Positions 12,501 through 27,500 of a stretch of DNA of 64,000 nucleotides are shown here, in pieces (position 1 is the first letter of the stretch; every line of letters begins with the position of its first letter). A program made the translations under genes and the position numbers. The stretch spans positions 4,836,001 through 4,900,000 of the forward strand of contig JAXRKN010000038.1 in assembly GCA_038502055.1 (NCBI GenBank), written 5' to 3'. This DNA is from Tanytarsus gracilentus. Its lineage: Eukaryota > Arthropoda > Insecta > Diptera > Chironomidae. The notes under the pieces are model-generated. The model saw only the letters and a program-made list of their open reading frames with translations. It did not search any database and had not been told where the DNA came from.

Positions 12501-15500
12501 GAGTTTAAGAGAGAATTTTATCGAAAAGAAGATAATTTGAGATGGACGTATGATAGAAGATTTAACTTTAGATGGATTTTTCAGCTTCCTTGATATAAAT
12601 TTGCGGTAAACTTGATACACAAACGATGGCTTATGCTTCCAAAAATTATCTCGACACACTTTTAACAGACTTTGGTGAATTTACAGTGGAATTTTAAATT
12701 AAAAACAATTTTTGACGTGTTACTAAACAGAATTCTCTCCATGAAAAAACTTCTTTTCTATGTTTGAGTTGGAGTGAGTGAGTGAAGATGATGGTCTCGG
12801 GGTCTTTTTGTGCTTGAGAAATTTCAGCGATAGGCATCAAACACTATTGTCTCTCCCATACTGCAACGCTTCATTTCCGTTGACTGCTGTTTACCATAAA
12901 CAAGCAAACAAACCACATAAGTCATAATTTATGACTATTTAAATGTCTCTTTCGGGTTTATTAAAGAATGCACATCGCGGACGATAATAAAATCAAAGCT
13001 ATGTCTTCCTCTCACTTCAACCAGCAAAAATCCTTTCACTCTCGACTGAACATGTGATATGAAAAATGGAAAATTGATCGATTTCAATAAACTTTTATTG
13101 TGGCGAGAGTGTTGAAATGTAAATCATACCTGTCGGTGCTTTAGTTTGATTAGTGCAAATTTCCGCTAATGCCCCCTAATAATATCTTCCTTATTATGGG
13201 CCACTCAACTTTCGACTCTTGATCAATTTTTTGAGGTGCAGGGAAATCATCGTAAACGGTTTAATTTTAGTGGGAGAGCAATGATGATGAAAGCTTTATT
13301 TTTTTTTTGCACTCGAGTCCATTGTGTCAATGAAACGAAAGTGATTCATACGCAACATGTCAAAAATTTATGCACGCGACGAAACGGACAGACCCGGTGG
13401 GCAGTGAGAAAAAAGTTCATTGTACTTTAAATTGAAGAATTCTTATGTAACTTCTACTTTCCCGCGAATTCTCATTTATGACATGAATATTTGCATAAAA
13501 TAAATGATTTGCATTCGTAATGAATGACACGCACAAAATTCCTTCTACTTCTTACGGTTCAATGAACTTAAAAGTTTAAAGCTTGAGAAGATGGCTGCAA
13601 GAAGTAATTCTCGCGGGAGAGAAAAAAAATCTATTGTTGAGTTATTATGTGTGCGCTGCATCTCTCATGTTGTGCAATAAACCTCACAGTTTTTTATGAT
13701 TGTGCATCGACTCGCGCAATTATGTTTGAACAGGTTCTCGTCAATTCTTCTTTAACTCTTCCATTCGTAACATGTTCTCGATAATTTTCGCTGTAATGAA
13801 TGTAATTCAATCTGAAACGCCGTGTGTAAAGTATATAATGGCAAAAGAAGGTTAAGACAGCTGTAATCTCAATTCTTCCTATCCGACCAACATCGATGTG
13901 AATTTAAATTCAAAACATTTCGTGTGCGCATGTCTAAAATGTGAGAAATATGTGCGCATGAGTCATTTGAAAGCATGACTTCTAAATGCACTTTTATTAT
14001 ACGCATTTTTATCAGGGAACTCATGACTGCATCGAAGCTAGTGGGTAGGGTGAGCTCTCTTATACACACAGGATGAATTAGAGTGTGTACAAGGATAAGG
14101 AAGAAAGATATCGAGTTGCATTGTCACCCTCTCTTCACTCAAAATCATACTAACACCATTAAACAGCTGATGTCCCCGTGTTTAATCGATAATTTTAGTC
14201 AGTGCTGCAAAGGATTAGACTTGGTGCAGACGTGGAAATTTAGTGATTTTTTCTAGACTTGTCTAGACTCAAAGTTTGAGTGTTTAAAGTAGGAAAATTC
14301 TCAAGTGTTTCAATTTATCTCTGTCACAATCAGTTGAAATTAAACAAAAATAGCTTGAAGACTCTTCAGCTAAAATAATAAATTTTCTCACAAGTCTCAG
14401 AAATGTCAATTTTAAAACACACTTCATTTACTCAAATCGGAATAAATTAAAGAAGCAAAAAAACTTAAAAATTAAACATTGGTCAATTGTCAAAGAAAAT
14501 AATTACAAAGTACACGATTAGGTAATGTGTGGTTGGATGGAAAAAAAATTCTTTTTGCCAATTAAGACAAATTTAATTTCTCATTTAAAATTCATTTCTT
14601 CAAACGCAAACAATTAAATCCATTTTATTTTGCGACATACCATATGCGCTGCCAACACATTCACACATGCGAGGAGGAAAAAAATATTTTTTCAATGACT
14701 TATCGTCAGTCTCTAGTCGTAGCGTGGTCGCAAAAAAGCTGAAAAAATGCAGCAGGTTTAAAAATTAAAATTTAATGAATAAAATCGATTTAAATCTATC
14801 ATTCGAGTGATTTAAATAAAATCAAGAGAAAGTTATTTCATAAAAAAAAATCGATATAAAGTGATAAAGGATCGAAGTGCAAGTCGATTTAAGATTAAAC
14901 GTGCAATAATGTCATTGAACATGCGGGAAATGCAAAAAGATATAAGAGAGAAATTTCTTTTTTTCCGTGACCTCGGGCCGTGCTCGTGTATAGTCAGGGT
15001 GGAACATAGTTGTAAATTGCTGGTCACTTGCAGTGTCTCAAAGTCAATTGGTGCTTAACTTTCCGCAGTGTACATAGAAATTAATTCCAATCAGCAAGAA
15101 ATCTTTAATTGGAAAATCGAAAATCGTGAATTCAATAATTGCGAAACATTTTCTCTCGAACTTGGCTCTGGCAACGAATTCACATTCTCTCGCTTAAACT
15201 ATATTTATGTCATGTGCGACACTTAAATTTATGCTACTATATTTAACCATACAGCCAAAATAAGCGATTAGTATTAAAACAAATTATACTGACCACCGCA
15301 CACAATCGCACATTCACAAAACATTATTGAGAATATTTTTCTGTCTTGCTTGCTGTTGAGAGTCAAGGAAAACTTTAGCCGAGAGTACACAGCGAAGTAT
15401 TGCTTCGAGGTTAACAATACATAGATTTTTTTCTATGTCATTATTTATTGACACCTCACAGCGCGAAGAGATCTTCATCGATTTTTTTAATTCATCAACG

Positions 15501-18500
15501 AGGAAATTCATTAAATTTCATTGACTGTGACCGAAAAAAAAATAAGTTTTATTTTTGAGAAAAGAGAAAAAATATTTTTCGTTTGTGAACCAAATTCTAA
15601 AAAAAATCACATGTTTAATAATAATTTTTTCAGTGTCAACGCCAGTTATCATTTAATAACCTTCCGGGCATTGTGTGTGTGTTCTCGTAAAAAATTAAGC
15701 ACATAGTGTAACTAGGACGATGAATTTTTATAGCATGTGGAACTAAGAAGGTGTAAAATTGAGATTTCTAAAAGTGTAAAAAATATATAAATTATTTTGA
15801 CCCTGATCAACTCATAAATCACTGATTGATCAAGAAGAAAAAGAAGAAGGAAAAGAACGTTAAAAAAGTTTGTTATGAGTTCGGTTAGATTTAAATCGTC
15901 ATCGGAGGAGAAGATGAGCATGTATGAGAATATGGTTGAGGATCTTGTTGGTGATGAGAATTCACGATACATCTTGGATGGTAAGTGAAATGGAGGAGAA
16001 ATGCCCGATAAATTATTCAGCTGCCGTGTGCTGAATGAGTCGAAAATAAGAATCGCGGACGTCACATTATAATTTCTTCTTCATCGTATAAAAAAAATGA
16101 TCACGATCTTGTTTTGAGGCTATTGATAATTCACGTAATACAGTCGAGAGAAAATTATGTGTCGCCAGCCGGCATGACGCTCTTCATAATTTTAATAATA
16201 ATTTTTTTTGTGTCATCGCAAGGGTGCTAACACACACTCGTTGTGAATGATCCCCGAAAAATTTAAATATGTTGAGGTGCGTTGCCATAATTAACATGTA
16301 GGTCTGACACGATTGACAATTAAACTCAGCACATTTATTGATTTTGAAAGCCTACACATGCACAAATTAATTTTTTTGCACATATTTACATTTTTCGACG
16401 GGTTTCGTAAGAGTCTCAAAGTGTTCACTTATGTACTCACACATGGACACATCGACAAAGATCAAAAACCGTGATATCATCATAATAAACAGCCACTGAC
16501 GATTTTCAGCTGGTTTTTTGTGTATTAAACAAAAAATTCGCATTTTACATTAATTGACACCGTTGATAATTTCAAAATTTTACGATCGCCATTGATGCGT
16601 GAGCGACGAGATTTTCCGCCCGATTTATTAAATCGCTCATGTCACTGGCATTATGAGATTTTCGTACTTGAACTTTACGGTTTGTTTTTAACCTAAGTAC
16701 ATTGTTTCTGTAATGGCGATCACCATGAGTACTTAATTACGCATATTTGGCCAATCATTGATTGACTTAAACTTCCGCCACTCTATTTATAGTTATTCCA
16801 TGTCGTTAAGCTCGTGTAGACTTCAGTATTAACTTTTTTTAAATCGATTATCTATGCCCATTGCGTGGTGGTGTTGCACAGTTGCTTTAGTTAATTAATT
16901 AATTTTAAATCTAATTTCGCTAATACCTCAAGGGATGAAATGCTTTCGTTGTTTTAAAAATGTTTTGGATTTATTTCCAGCGATTGAAATTTCCGTTGCA
17001 TTAAAAATTGTCTAAAATATCTTAAATATTTTCATTCCTTTGCTAAGCTTTTTTGTCGTCCTCTTTACCTTCTAAAATTTGAATGACTTCTTGCAACACC
17101 TTAAAATGCGAACATGAATTGTTGTTTCAATAGTCACTTGAGCAATTTTTTTTTTGAATCTTTCATTAGGCTGTCTGAACTAAAGAAAGTGCTTTTTCGT
17201 GAATGAATTAGCGAAAGAAGCGTCGCTCTGATGTAAGGAGGGTAATTGTTTTAAATTGCAAAAACATTTTATGCATGCATGACTCTATTTTTGGGCAATT
17301 TTAATTGATTTTTATTAGGAGCCTTCAAGCTGCCATCACTCACTCACTCACTCATAACGGTAGCATAGGTCATAAAAGTGAAAGCATTGACCTTTCTCAC
17401 ACTCGATTAGAGGTGGAGATGCAAATGAGCCTTATATCAATGCGGCGATAATTAATTTTTCTCCACCTATATTATTCACATGTCTTTCTCTCTTGTAAAT
17501 GATTTATTTACACTACTTTCAATCAACTTCAACTCTTTTTTTTTAATTATCTCATTATGCAGGAATGCCATGCAAATTATGATGAGGAAATTTCCACAAA
17601 TTACATGCTCAATTCTTAAGACAATTAAGACATAAGAAAAATATTTATATTTATAAAGAAATTTGCATCATAATGGCTGTATCTAAAGTTTGTGATAAGC
17701 AATGAAGATAACCGAGAAAAAAAATACATTTTTTTGCAATGCTCATTGTTGAGCTAACGCATACAATAGACGTGTGCGTTTGAGGTTGTTCAAGGAAAAA
17801 AAAAATACTAGTAGCAAGTTTAGGTTATCTAATTGCGTCATTCTCGTCGTCGGCAGTAAATCAGTAATTATATCGCGGGAAATGAACTTTTTGAACTGTC
17901 AGTTGAGGAGAGACTTAAAAATAGCTCTCGCGAATATTTGCTTTACCATTTTGAAAAAATAGTTTGCTATAAGTTTTCAGTCTAATTGCTTAACAGCCAC
18001 CGCTTACCTCAATTGCCATGTCATTCCCTCCCTGTGAATATTTTAAAGTCTCTAGATTTAAATTTCAAAGGGACCGTTAAACTTTTTGACTAATTGATCG
18101 ATTTTAGACATCACACAAACATATTCTTCTTTAAATTCGAAAAAGCCGTTAGATTTTTAAAAAACATATTTAATAATCACTTGTGACTTTTCCATGTGAT
18201 CCATTAAAAACACATGATGCAAAGTACATTTGTTATCGCATTATCTCAAAATAGAAATTATTACGTCGATCGATGAGCATTATCGCCTCTTATCTAGGTC
18301 TTTTCTTTTTCTCGCAACTTCTGTAGCCAGCAGCAGTTATCGATTCCCATGCGCTTGCTTACACTTTTAATGAGGGGGCTATGCAAATAGAGCTCTCATT
18401 ATCCGTTACAGAAATTCACAATTGCAGCAATAATTGTGTGATGCTATCTGCTGCTTATGTACACACGAATTGAAGATGCTTAATTACTACATGAGAGATG

Positions 18501-21500
18501 TAGCTGGAAAGTTTTTCTAATTTTACCTCCTTTCATTTACTTATCTCTGAAAACAAATTTTGAGCTGCACGAAAGCTCCCCGAAGTTTACTTTATTTTCT
18601 CGCTCTCGCTCTCAACTCAACGAATTTTGTTGTTGCACCGCGAATTATTTTCAATTACATTTAACTTTTCATTCAACCGCGCTCGATTTGTCGGAGCTCC
18701 GCGAGGCACATACATACGAATTTCTCAGTTGTTTCTCAGTGGTCGCCGACGATGGATCGAAGCAAACTCTTTGCGATATTAAATGTGCATAATTAAGTTC
18801 GAACGTAGACGCGCTATTGAAGCATTGTGAAAGAATATTTTTTTTGTTGAGTGCTCCTGCCTCCAGTGACGTTCACCGACACTAATTTGACGACATTATA
18901 ATTTTTTTTGTGCGATCGCTTTATAATATAACGTTATTTAAAATTGCCTCAAGACTCTGTTTGATCACATTAGAAATTTCATTCATCCACCTATTGAATG
19001 GCATTCGGTGGCACATAATGAAGTGAGCTGTGGAATTAGAACGATTTAAGCTTAATTTAATAATTTGAGTCGATTGCTGTACACATAATCAAGTGCTATA
19101 ATTCAATATTTCCGGGCAATTAGAAAGATATACAGTTGTTAATTGATCAGTCTCTGACCACCGTGAGATTTCGAGACAAGTTAAAGTGCAAAAAAAAGAG
19201 AGACATGAAAAAGCATTTATAGATAAATCAATAAATGAATCGAAACGAGAAAAACAATTGGCCGTAAAAGCAGCGAAAATTGATTAGACATTAGTCACAC
19301 ATGACTGCAGTTTTTTTTTCGCAAAAGAAAATGTTAAGCATGAAAATGAAAAAAGAAAAGAGTTCGTGAAAAATCAGTGAAGTTTCTCGTTTGCAAATAA
19401 AAGTAAATTTTCATTTTCGGCTGTAAAAACATCGTGACTGATTTTGTGTACTTTTATTTTCGCGAGTTAAATTGCTACTTTACTCAAATCGACTGGCTTA
19501 TAAAAACATCTTACGGCTAATTTAGCGCGGGAGAAAGAAAAGTGAAAGATTTGCGAAAAAAAGAGAGGCATTGAAGAATGAAATCAATTGCCTGCAATTA
19601 GCTCGAGAGTGCCACTTAGTCAATTTAAAAATGCTGATAATTTCTATCTGACTCTAAAAAAAATATTCCGAAAAGCACTCGAGACTTCGTACTGTACTTT
19701 AAATTGCGTGATAATGAATGAATCACAGTCGCATACACAGACGCCGGCGATTATCAATGAGAAGTCACTGAGCAATGGAGGTTCGCAAGAGGAAAAAACA
19801 TGTTGGGATCGAGGCGGTGTGCCATTCTCTCGCATGAACTCAATGGAATGCTGGGACTATACAATCGAATTGGAATGTCTAAATGGACCACAAGGTTAAC
19901 ACTTCTTCTATAACCCCCCTTTTAAATTGAATCTTCTCACACCGAGAGATTGTTCCAACTTTTTTTTTATGTTGCTCTCTCGCGCGCCACAAGTCTTTAA
20001 AAAAATCTCGGAAATTTCTCAAACCGAGAAAAATAAGCATGAAGAACAATCGAAATGAAGAGTCATTGTATGCGCAAGCTGATGATCTTAGCGTATATTT
20101 TTTTTCTATTAAAACGAAGAAAGGGAGGAAGAATCTTTTTAAATCACGCAATTGACTTTTAAAAATAGAATTTTTGCTGCTTTATTCGGCAGTATTTGAG
20201 GTTGCAAAAAATGCACACTTTGTAACGTAATTCGACTTCCATCAACCTTGGCAAATAGCTCGTCTTTGTTTTTAAAAAATGAGTTAATATACTTCCTACT
20301 CTTGAAGCTTGTCTGCTGCTTGTAAATTCCTGAAAATTATGTGTTTTTTTTGTTAAAGCCGGTTAATATCTTCATAAAGGCCCGAAAGAGTGTTAATTAC
20401 AGAACAAAAAGATACTTTGTACCTCATAATGTTCTAAGAAAGAGAAAATTCATTGCATCGGAAGAGATCAACGGATTAGAAAATAGAAATTTTTATGGTC
20501 TTCTCTTTTGATGCTGACCGCTAACTTTTTACTGCAAACTTTACTCGAAAGTCAATTATTTCAGATCGGCCATGCTTCACTAAAAAAAAGGTATTGCGGC
20601 AAAGTGCTTAGAATGTGTGTATATGCGCTTTATGTTGAAAAGTCATTAACGTTAGCGACCTTTGCATATAAAAACACACACACAAACTTTTCTCTCATTT
20701 TAAAAGTCCATTAAAATAATAAGAAAATTGCCACACACATGCAGCTTTATTATTTCTCTTCTGTACATGCAATTAATAATTCGTTTATTTCTTCATCGAT
20801 TGCCACTAATTACAAGGCATTATTATTTCGGTACTGATGATGAGCAATTAAATTTTATAAAATAAAAATATACAACAGAATTAAGTCTTTATCTTTTGCA
20901 GAGTTTGTTTGACCATCTGCCATGCCTAATTACATATTTGTTTGCTACTTTTTTTATCTCTCTAGCTCAAAATTGATAATCTACATGGCGATTATCTATT
21001 GTGATAATCATAGACTTAAGAGAGAGAAAAATAATTAAAGACAACAGCGTGAAAGTGTCTTAATTAAATTCAGCCAAAACATTTTCGTTTAACATGAACA
21101 CAAAAGAGTCATTTCGTCATGGAACTTACGACAGCATGATTGAAATTCTAATGCTATGTGTACGTGACACAATGGCAATAACTGTGAATTGTCTTCAAAC
21201 CTAACTTTGGACACTAAAATTATCACAATTTATTTTGTTTGCTCTCATTTCAATGTCCGCGTGATGATGATAAAGCATGAGACACAGAAATTATTGTCAT
21301 TTCTTTGTTGATTATTCTCTCGAGCAAAGTTCACATTGTTTTCACTTAAGAGCGATGAAACGAATATAAAAATGCAAATATTTTAAAATTAAATCACTTA
21401 ATCTCGAATTTTTATTTGTTCAGCACAAGAGTGACTTGGGAGGAAGACAATACTCGATTAGTTTTGAATGCGAAATCTTTAATGAACTTTTGAGTGTATA

Positions 21501-24500
21501 ATTGAAAAAAAAGACGGAAATTTTTCGGTGGTTTGGTGCAAATTTTTTGCTTTATTGTGTGGGAATGACAGTAAATTTTGCTAATGAAAAATCAACGCTA
21601 ATGTTTTAGAAAAAAAACTATAAAACCTCAAAATTATTATTCATAAAAAATCTAACCTTAAAAGTCACCCCCAAGTTTATGCAATTTAAATTTCTATTGT
21701 GAGCCAAATTATTCGCGCATCTTGTGATGTCTTCATTCATCGACTTTAAGTAGCAGTTGAAGAAATTGTTTTGCTAATAATACCCAATAATAAAAGATGA
21801 TCGGAAAAATTTCGCTACATCTTAAATTGACTTTCACTGCATGAAATTCCAATTTGATGGCTGTGCACGTGTAAATATTTTCCTTGTTTATAAAATACGA
21901 GAATGGCAAATAAAATAGCTTCGATGCGGCAAATAGTTCAACTTTAAATTATTACCACACTCGTCTGAAATCATCCATAAATCAGGTGGTAGCTTCCGCA
22001 AGAATATGTTCGAAAGATGATGGATGACATTCGAGACACGAGAATATTTTTTTTGTTCCCATTATTTGAATGCACAGCCAATTCGTGATTTACATTAAAT
22101 GCCATTTGAGTAATTGTGTTCAGGGTATTATGCGCTACTGCCTACACGAGTATATTTCTTTAACCTGTCATAAGATTTATGAACTCCCCATGAGAATGTG
22201 CATACTCATAGCTCGCGAGCGACAAAATTCCCACAGAAAAATATGCGAAGGAATTTTAAGTCACCTTTATCCATAAATTTAAACTTGATTAAAAATGCTT
22301 CATTGTAGGTCTCTCATAATAATTGGAGGCTCTTATGCTGTTCATGTCATGCTCAATTTTAGACAATTCCGATAATAAATCAAATCCGCCAATAATGTTT
22401 TCCGACCTCTTCACAACACCTCACAATAGCGCGCTGCTGATTTATAGTTTCTTAAATTTCAACCTGCCTCCATTGTTACCCTCACCATGAATTTTAATGT
22501 CAAGCAATTTGTGTGAAACTCGAATTTTCTATCGATATTTAAATAGTAATTCAAGAGCTCTTATATAAAAGAAAAGTGCTTTCTTTGCAGAAAGTGCAAT
22601 ATGATATTTTTGTCACCATGAGCGAGTTATGCAGAAAAGTATTGCAAAAAAATGTTTCACATGCTTATGATGCCTCGCTTACAAAGCATAGAAAGATTGC
22701 TCCTTATATCACAATTCAAAAAAAAAGTAGTGCGTTTGATACTAAAGGTGTACGTGCGGCAACAATGTACTACAGCTTTTGAAAGATTTCTACATGCTCA
22801 AATTTTTTGAGGTTCATTTTTCATTACGTGCAGTTTTATTATAAAATTTTTTTCTCTTCTCAAATAGATCTACAATTGGCCGCAGAGTTGGGCAAAACAC
22901 TACTAGAGCGCAACAAAGAGCTAGAGAACTTATTGAGATCACAGCAGCGAAAATGTGAAGATCAGAAACAGGAAATAGAGGTCAGTATATTTCTCTTATA
23001 ATGGGATTCCCTTTCATTTCTTTTTGGATCAATTTTTAATCCCATTAAATGAGACTCTTGTGATCGATGAGCTCTTTTAGAAAATAATGGATGAATAAAA
23101 TCGTTGAAAATTAAATTGAATTTTCTCTATCTAAAATTTAGAAAAATTCAACTTTTATTTTCAGCGAATTTTAAAATTACATTTTCACATCTTGTTAATG
23201 ATTTTTTGATAAATAATAAGCAGGTGGTATTTTAAATAGTTTCGTGCCTTCTATGACCGCAACCACACGAGACGTGTCCTCAAAATGGCTATATGTTTTA
23301 AAAAGAGATCCAATGAGCTATATGAAGGCCATCGCGGTGTATTACTTAACTATCATCTTCAATTCTCTTTTCACAGTATTTGACAAAACAAAATCTTGCG
23401 CTGAAAGAAGTCAATGATACCCGAATGCAAATATACGAGTCACTAGACATAAGCATTCACGATCTTGAGCGCGAAAAGCACCAGCTGTCGGTTGAGAGTT
23501 CGCATAACAAGAAACAAATTAAAGAGTGAGTTACATGTGTTTTTTAGCTATGAAACTTGTAGTTTATTTTTTGAAAAATAAAGTTGACTAACATTTTAAA
23601 ATTTAGATTAAATGAAACCATTGAAAAGTTGGAGTTAAAATGTGATGAAATGACGAAGCAGTATGAAGAAGTAAGGCGATTACTAGAACAAGAACGACGA
23701 AAGAATGAAAGAATTCAGGAGAGCAGCAGTATCAACCTAAATGAGTCAATGAAGGTTACTTCAACAACATCATTGATGCCAGTCGATGTCTGTAGTAGTA
23801 GCAACGATGAGTCCAAAAACCGCCATATTTTAGGAAGTGCCAGTGAGCCAGAAACCGAAGAGGTGAGAAGAGATTAAAAAAAAATGGTTAGTGTGAATTT
23901 AAATTCATTTTTGATTTCAAAAATAGGCTTCCACACCAACAAATCCCTCGAAAACGTTTGTCGCGAATAGCGGACATGTGTCAATTCAGACGCCTTTTAT
24001 GAACTATTCGCATGACTTTTCGAGCATTCAGCCAATCTATTCACACGACTCATTGTCACACGACAGTGGCTTTAAAACGGGTAGCAGCAGCAGCAATTGT
24101 GCGGATCATGAGGAGCTTTTGAGAGTGGTTGCTGAACTGGAAGATTCAAAGCAGCAGCAAGCGAGCGCACAAATGGCGATTTCAGAGCTCGAACATCAGA
24201 TTTCAATTTTATCGCAGGAGAACAACTGTCTTCAGACACGCTTAGCGCAATCGAATACTTTAGATGAAATGAAATCTGTGCATGAGGAGCTCTCGTTCCT
24301 CGAAGAGGTGCGACAAGGTCAAATGTGTACGCGTTGCTTGAAGAGTTATAACGATCCCATGACGGAGAATACATCATACATTGGAACCGAGTGTGACGAT
24401 GAGGACGCAAGTCTCATGGAAATTCTTAATCACACGGCAACCAACTCAATAGCGCCTGTATATCGTTCAGCAATCGATATTAAGGTACGTGTTAATAGTG

Positions 24501-27500
24501 CATTAACTAATTTTCTTGGTTTTATACCTTTCGGTGAATCGTTCATCTAACTCTGTAAATTATAAGAATTTTAAGGATTATTTTTCTCCTGATTTTTAAA
24601 TGATTTATAAATGCTATAAATAAACGGAGAAGTCTCGAATGAATTACGTCAGCTGAACTGATAAAAAAAAAGTTTTTGGCTTTTTGGTGATAATGAATTT
24701 TTTCTCGCTAAAACAAACGACATGATTTATTTTCAAGGGTTGGGTAATTTTTGTCAAAACAGTCGATAGAAGTGAATTTTCAACAAATCGAATTTATAAA
24801 TATATTTTAGGTGGCATTCCCTTGAATTTATCTAACCCTTGAAATTTATCATCATTTATTTTTATTATTTTCATCACAGTATTGCATGATATCATTTAGA
24901 AATCATTGAAAATGTTTTTCATTACATTTTGCATGTATTCACCCATTAATGCACACACACACTCACATATAGATTGCATTTTTAACTCTTTTTCATTTCT
25001 CATTATTTCTCAAAATTTTTCGATCGCAGATGATTTTTCGGCAAGCACGTATTGCGTTCAGGTTGATCTTCAAAGTGTGGATGAGAAAGGGTTAAAAGTG
25101 CATTGACTAAAACCCTTTTTATCATCCCTCTAACCTCACATCACAAACGCTCACACACACACATACCTTTTTTCCTAACCCAAATTCATTTTCATTAACT
25201 AACTTATTGCATTTTTTTTATTCCTATATTATTTTGTTAAAAATATAAAAAAAAATTGCACATCATCATGTGAACATTTAAAATGTAGATTGATATGGAA
25301 TATTAATGAGTCTGCACGACGGCTTAATTCCTGCCCTCCTATGGAGATCATCGACTGATTAAAATTTGACGTAATTCGTGCAGAATTTAATTTAAGGACT
25401 TAAAAAACTAAAAGTTTTTTGTGCATTTTAAATGATAAAAATTTAATTTTTTGCAATATAATTTAATGCTTTATACACACTTTAAAATAATTAATTTAAA
25501 ATTCACTTTGTTTGATGTTTTTTGTGCACTTTTGTTTTTTCGTTAATAAAAATGCTTTGGTTGTAAAAAAAACTTTTTTAACTTTCAAAAATCTGTTTTA
25601 TGGAAATTGTACAAAAAATGCAAACTTAAATTTTTACATTAAAAGTGCTGCATTAATGCTGTGCAAATTTCATGAGGCAAAATTTCTTCTTTTTCTTTCA
25701 TTTTTGGTGGTTGGCTTTCTACACACATGCTGCGCTGTAAATACACATGTTTATAACTCCTCAAAACTAAATGAATTGAAAAAAATGTTGTGAAAAGCAC
25801 TTGCGATTTCTTTAACAGCTTTTGAGTGATTTTGCTGCAAACCAACAATTTTTTAACAATTTAATTTTAGCAACTTTTTCTCATCTCTCACACAACTGAC
25901 CCACGACTCGATTCGACTCGAGTCATTGAGTGGAGAATAATTTTTGCGTCTTCTTTTTTTTCGGGACATTGACAAAGTTTTTTTTTTCTAATAATCGTTT
26001 TCGCTAATCCCCCCCCTCTCAAAAAAAATCATAAGAAAATAATTTTTTCCTAATAAAAATAATAAAATAATCAACAAAAGTTTATTAAAAAATTCACAAT
26101 ATTTTTTTTGAAATTCATTTGCTGTGGCCTCGCACACATGTTTTTTTTGTTGTGTGCCTGTTTTTTCCGCCTCAAATAACTTCGCACTCTCATTTTCCTT
26201 TCTAGTCTTCCATAAAGTTATTTTTCTTCTCTTTTTTCTCACGCCATAATTTTTTTTTGTTGCGTCTTGCGTTGATTATGATTTTTATTATTTTCTTATT
26301 TTTCGCCCTCGTCGTTTAGGCATGTCCCATATGCACTCATACACGAAACCGATCGCTAAAAAAGCTGCATGAACTTCCTTTGAACTTGTCATTGTTCTCC
26401 ATTTTCACCCTCGAACTATGGCTTCACATTGAGAAACTATCGTACTTAAGGTGGATAGTGAAAATTTTGCAATGGCCTGCCGTTTTCCTTTGTCGACTGA
26501 TAGACTTAGATAGTTTAGAGAATTATGATAGTATTCGATTTATGTAGTTGTCGAATTTTGTGTGGTAACTTTCGCACTTTCCCACAAAATCATTCAAAAA
26601 TGTCGATATTTTTCTAGCAAAAAAAAAGTATTTAATTCTACTAAAACCTAACTTAAAAAAATTCATTGTGATGTGCCAAAAAGTCATTTGGAATTGTTTC
26701 AAATGTTCCTTAGAAATGTAGATATTAATATATTAACTTTATTAAACGACAAAAATTGCCTCTTTTCATTTCATTTTTATGAAACAAGATTCCATTTTCT
26801 TAAAAATTTAATTAACAATTTATTCTTTGTGTAATTATCTTTATAATTGTACATACAAACAGAATCATTAATTGCCAAAAAAAACAAACTTTTAATTTCT
26901 TGTGAGGGGAATTTAGCTTTAGATATTTTTTAATATTCTATGGGTACAATCGAGACTAAAAAACTTGTTACTTTCTTTTAAATAAAGCCGAAAAGTTAGC
27001 TAAAAAATTTTGCAGATTCAATTTTCTTCTCCCTTAACACTTTTTCTTGTGTCACCCACTTCTTTAAAAATCTTTAGGACGATGATGAGTCATCGATTGT
27101 GTCGCTGAGTGCTGCAGATGATGATCCCACAATTGCCGCTCAATACAATCCCTACAAGGAACTTGTGGCCAAGTATGAAGCTCTACTCGAAATTCAAAGA
27201 CCATCGCGTCAAAAAATGCAACAACCTCAAAGTCTTCTCGAGGAATTAAACTCGGCCGATTTCAGTTCGTTCAACACTAAATTCACGGCTGATGATGAGA
27301 AAAAATTGGGAGCAAGACATAAGACACCAACTGACTTTTCGGAAGTGGAGACAACATCTTCGGGCTACTCAGATGAGCCTCTGTCAACTAAAGCCACACA
27401 AACGGACAACAGCTCGTTCCTCTTCACAATTGTCGATGGCGAGAATGGTAAATTTAGCATCTACGATGAAGCCGCTCAAGCAACTGCTCCAATTGATTCG

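Larger units (their letters stand above)
3544..15874 (+). other. Large cen intron between first exons 1 and 2
   Basis: 12.3 kb of AT-rich intron. Supported contents are the 885-bp TIR element (7978-8862), the 184-codon ORF (9683-10237) and the degraded LINE-like relic (11686-12335, possibly extending to about 12.66 kb). Small frames at 5483-5701, 6351-6641, 10560-10877, 13236-13430 and 14833-15058 have no recognisable content. A short (ATCGA)n stretch lies near 10960. Confidence 0.5.

Noticed and set aside
24072..24410. 112-codon minus-strand frame opposite cen
   Set aside because: Antisense to a coding exon that matches the CDR2 family and fits splice phases.
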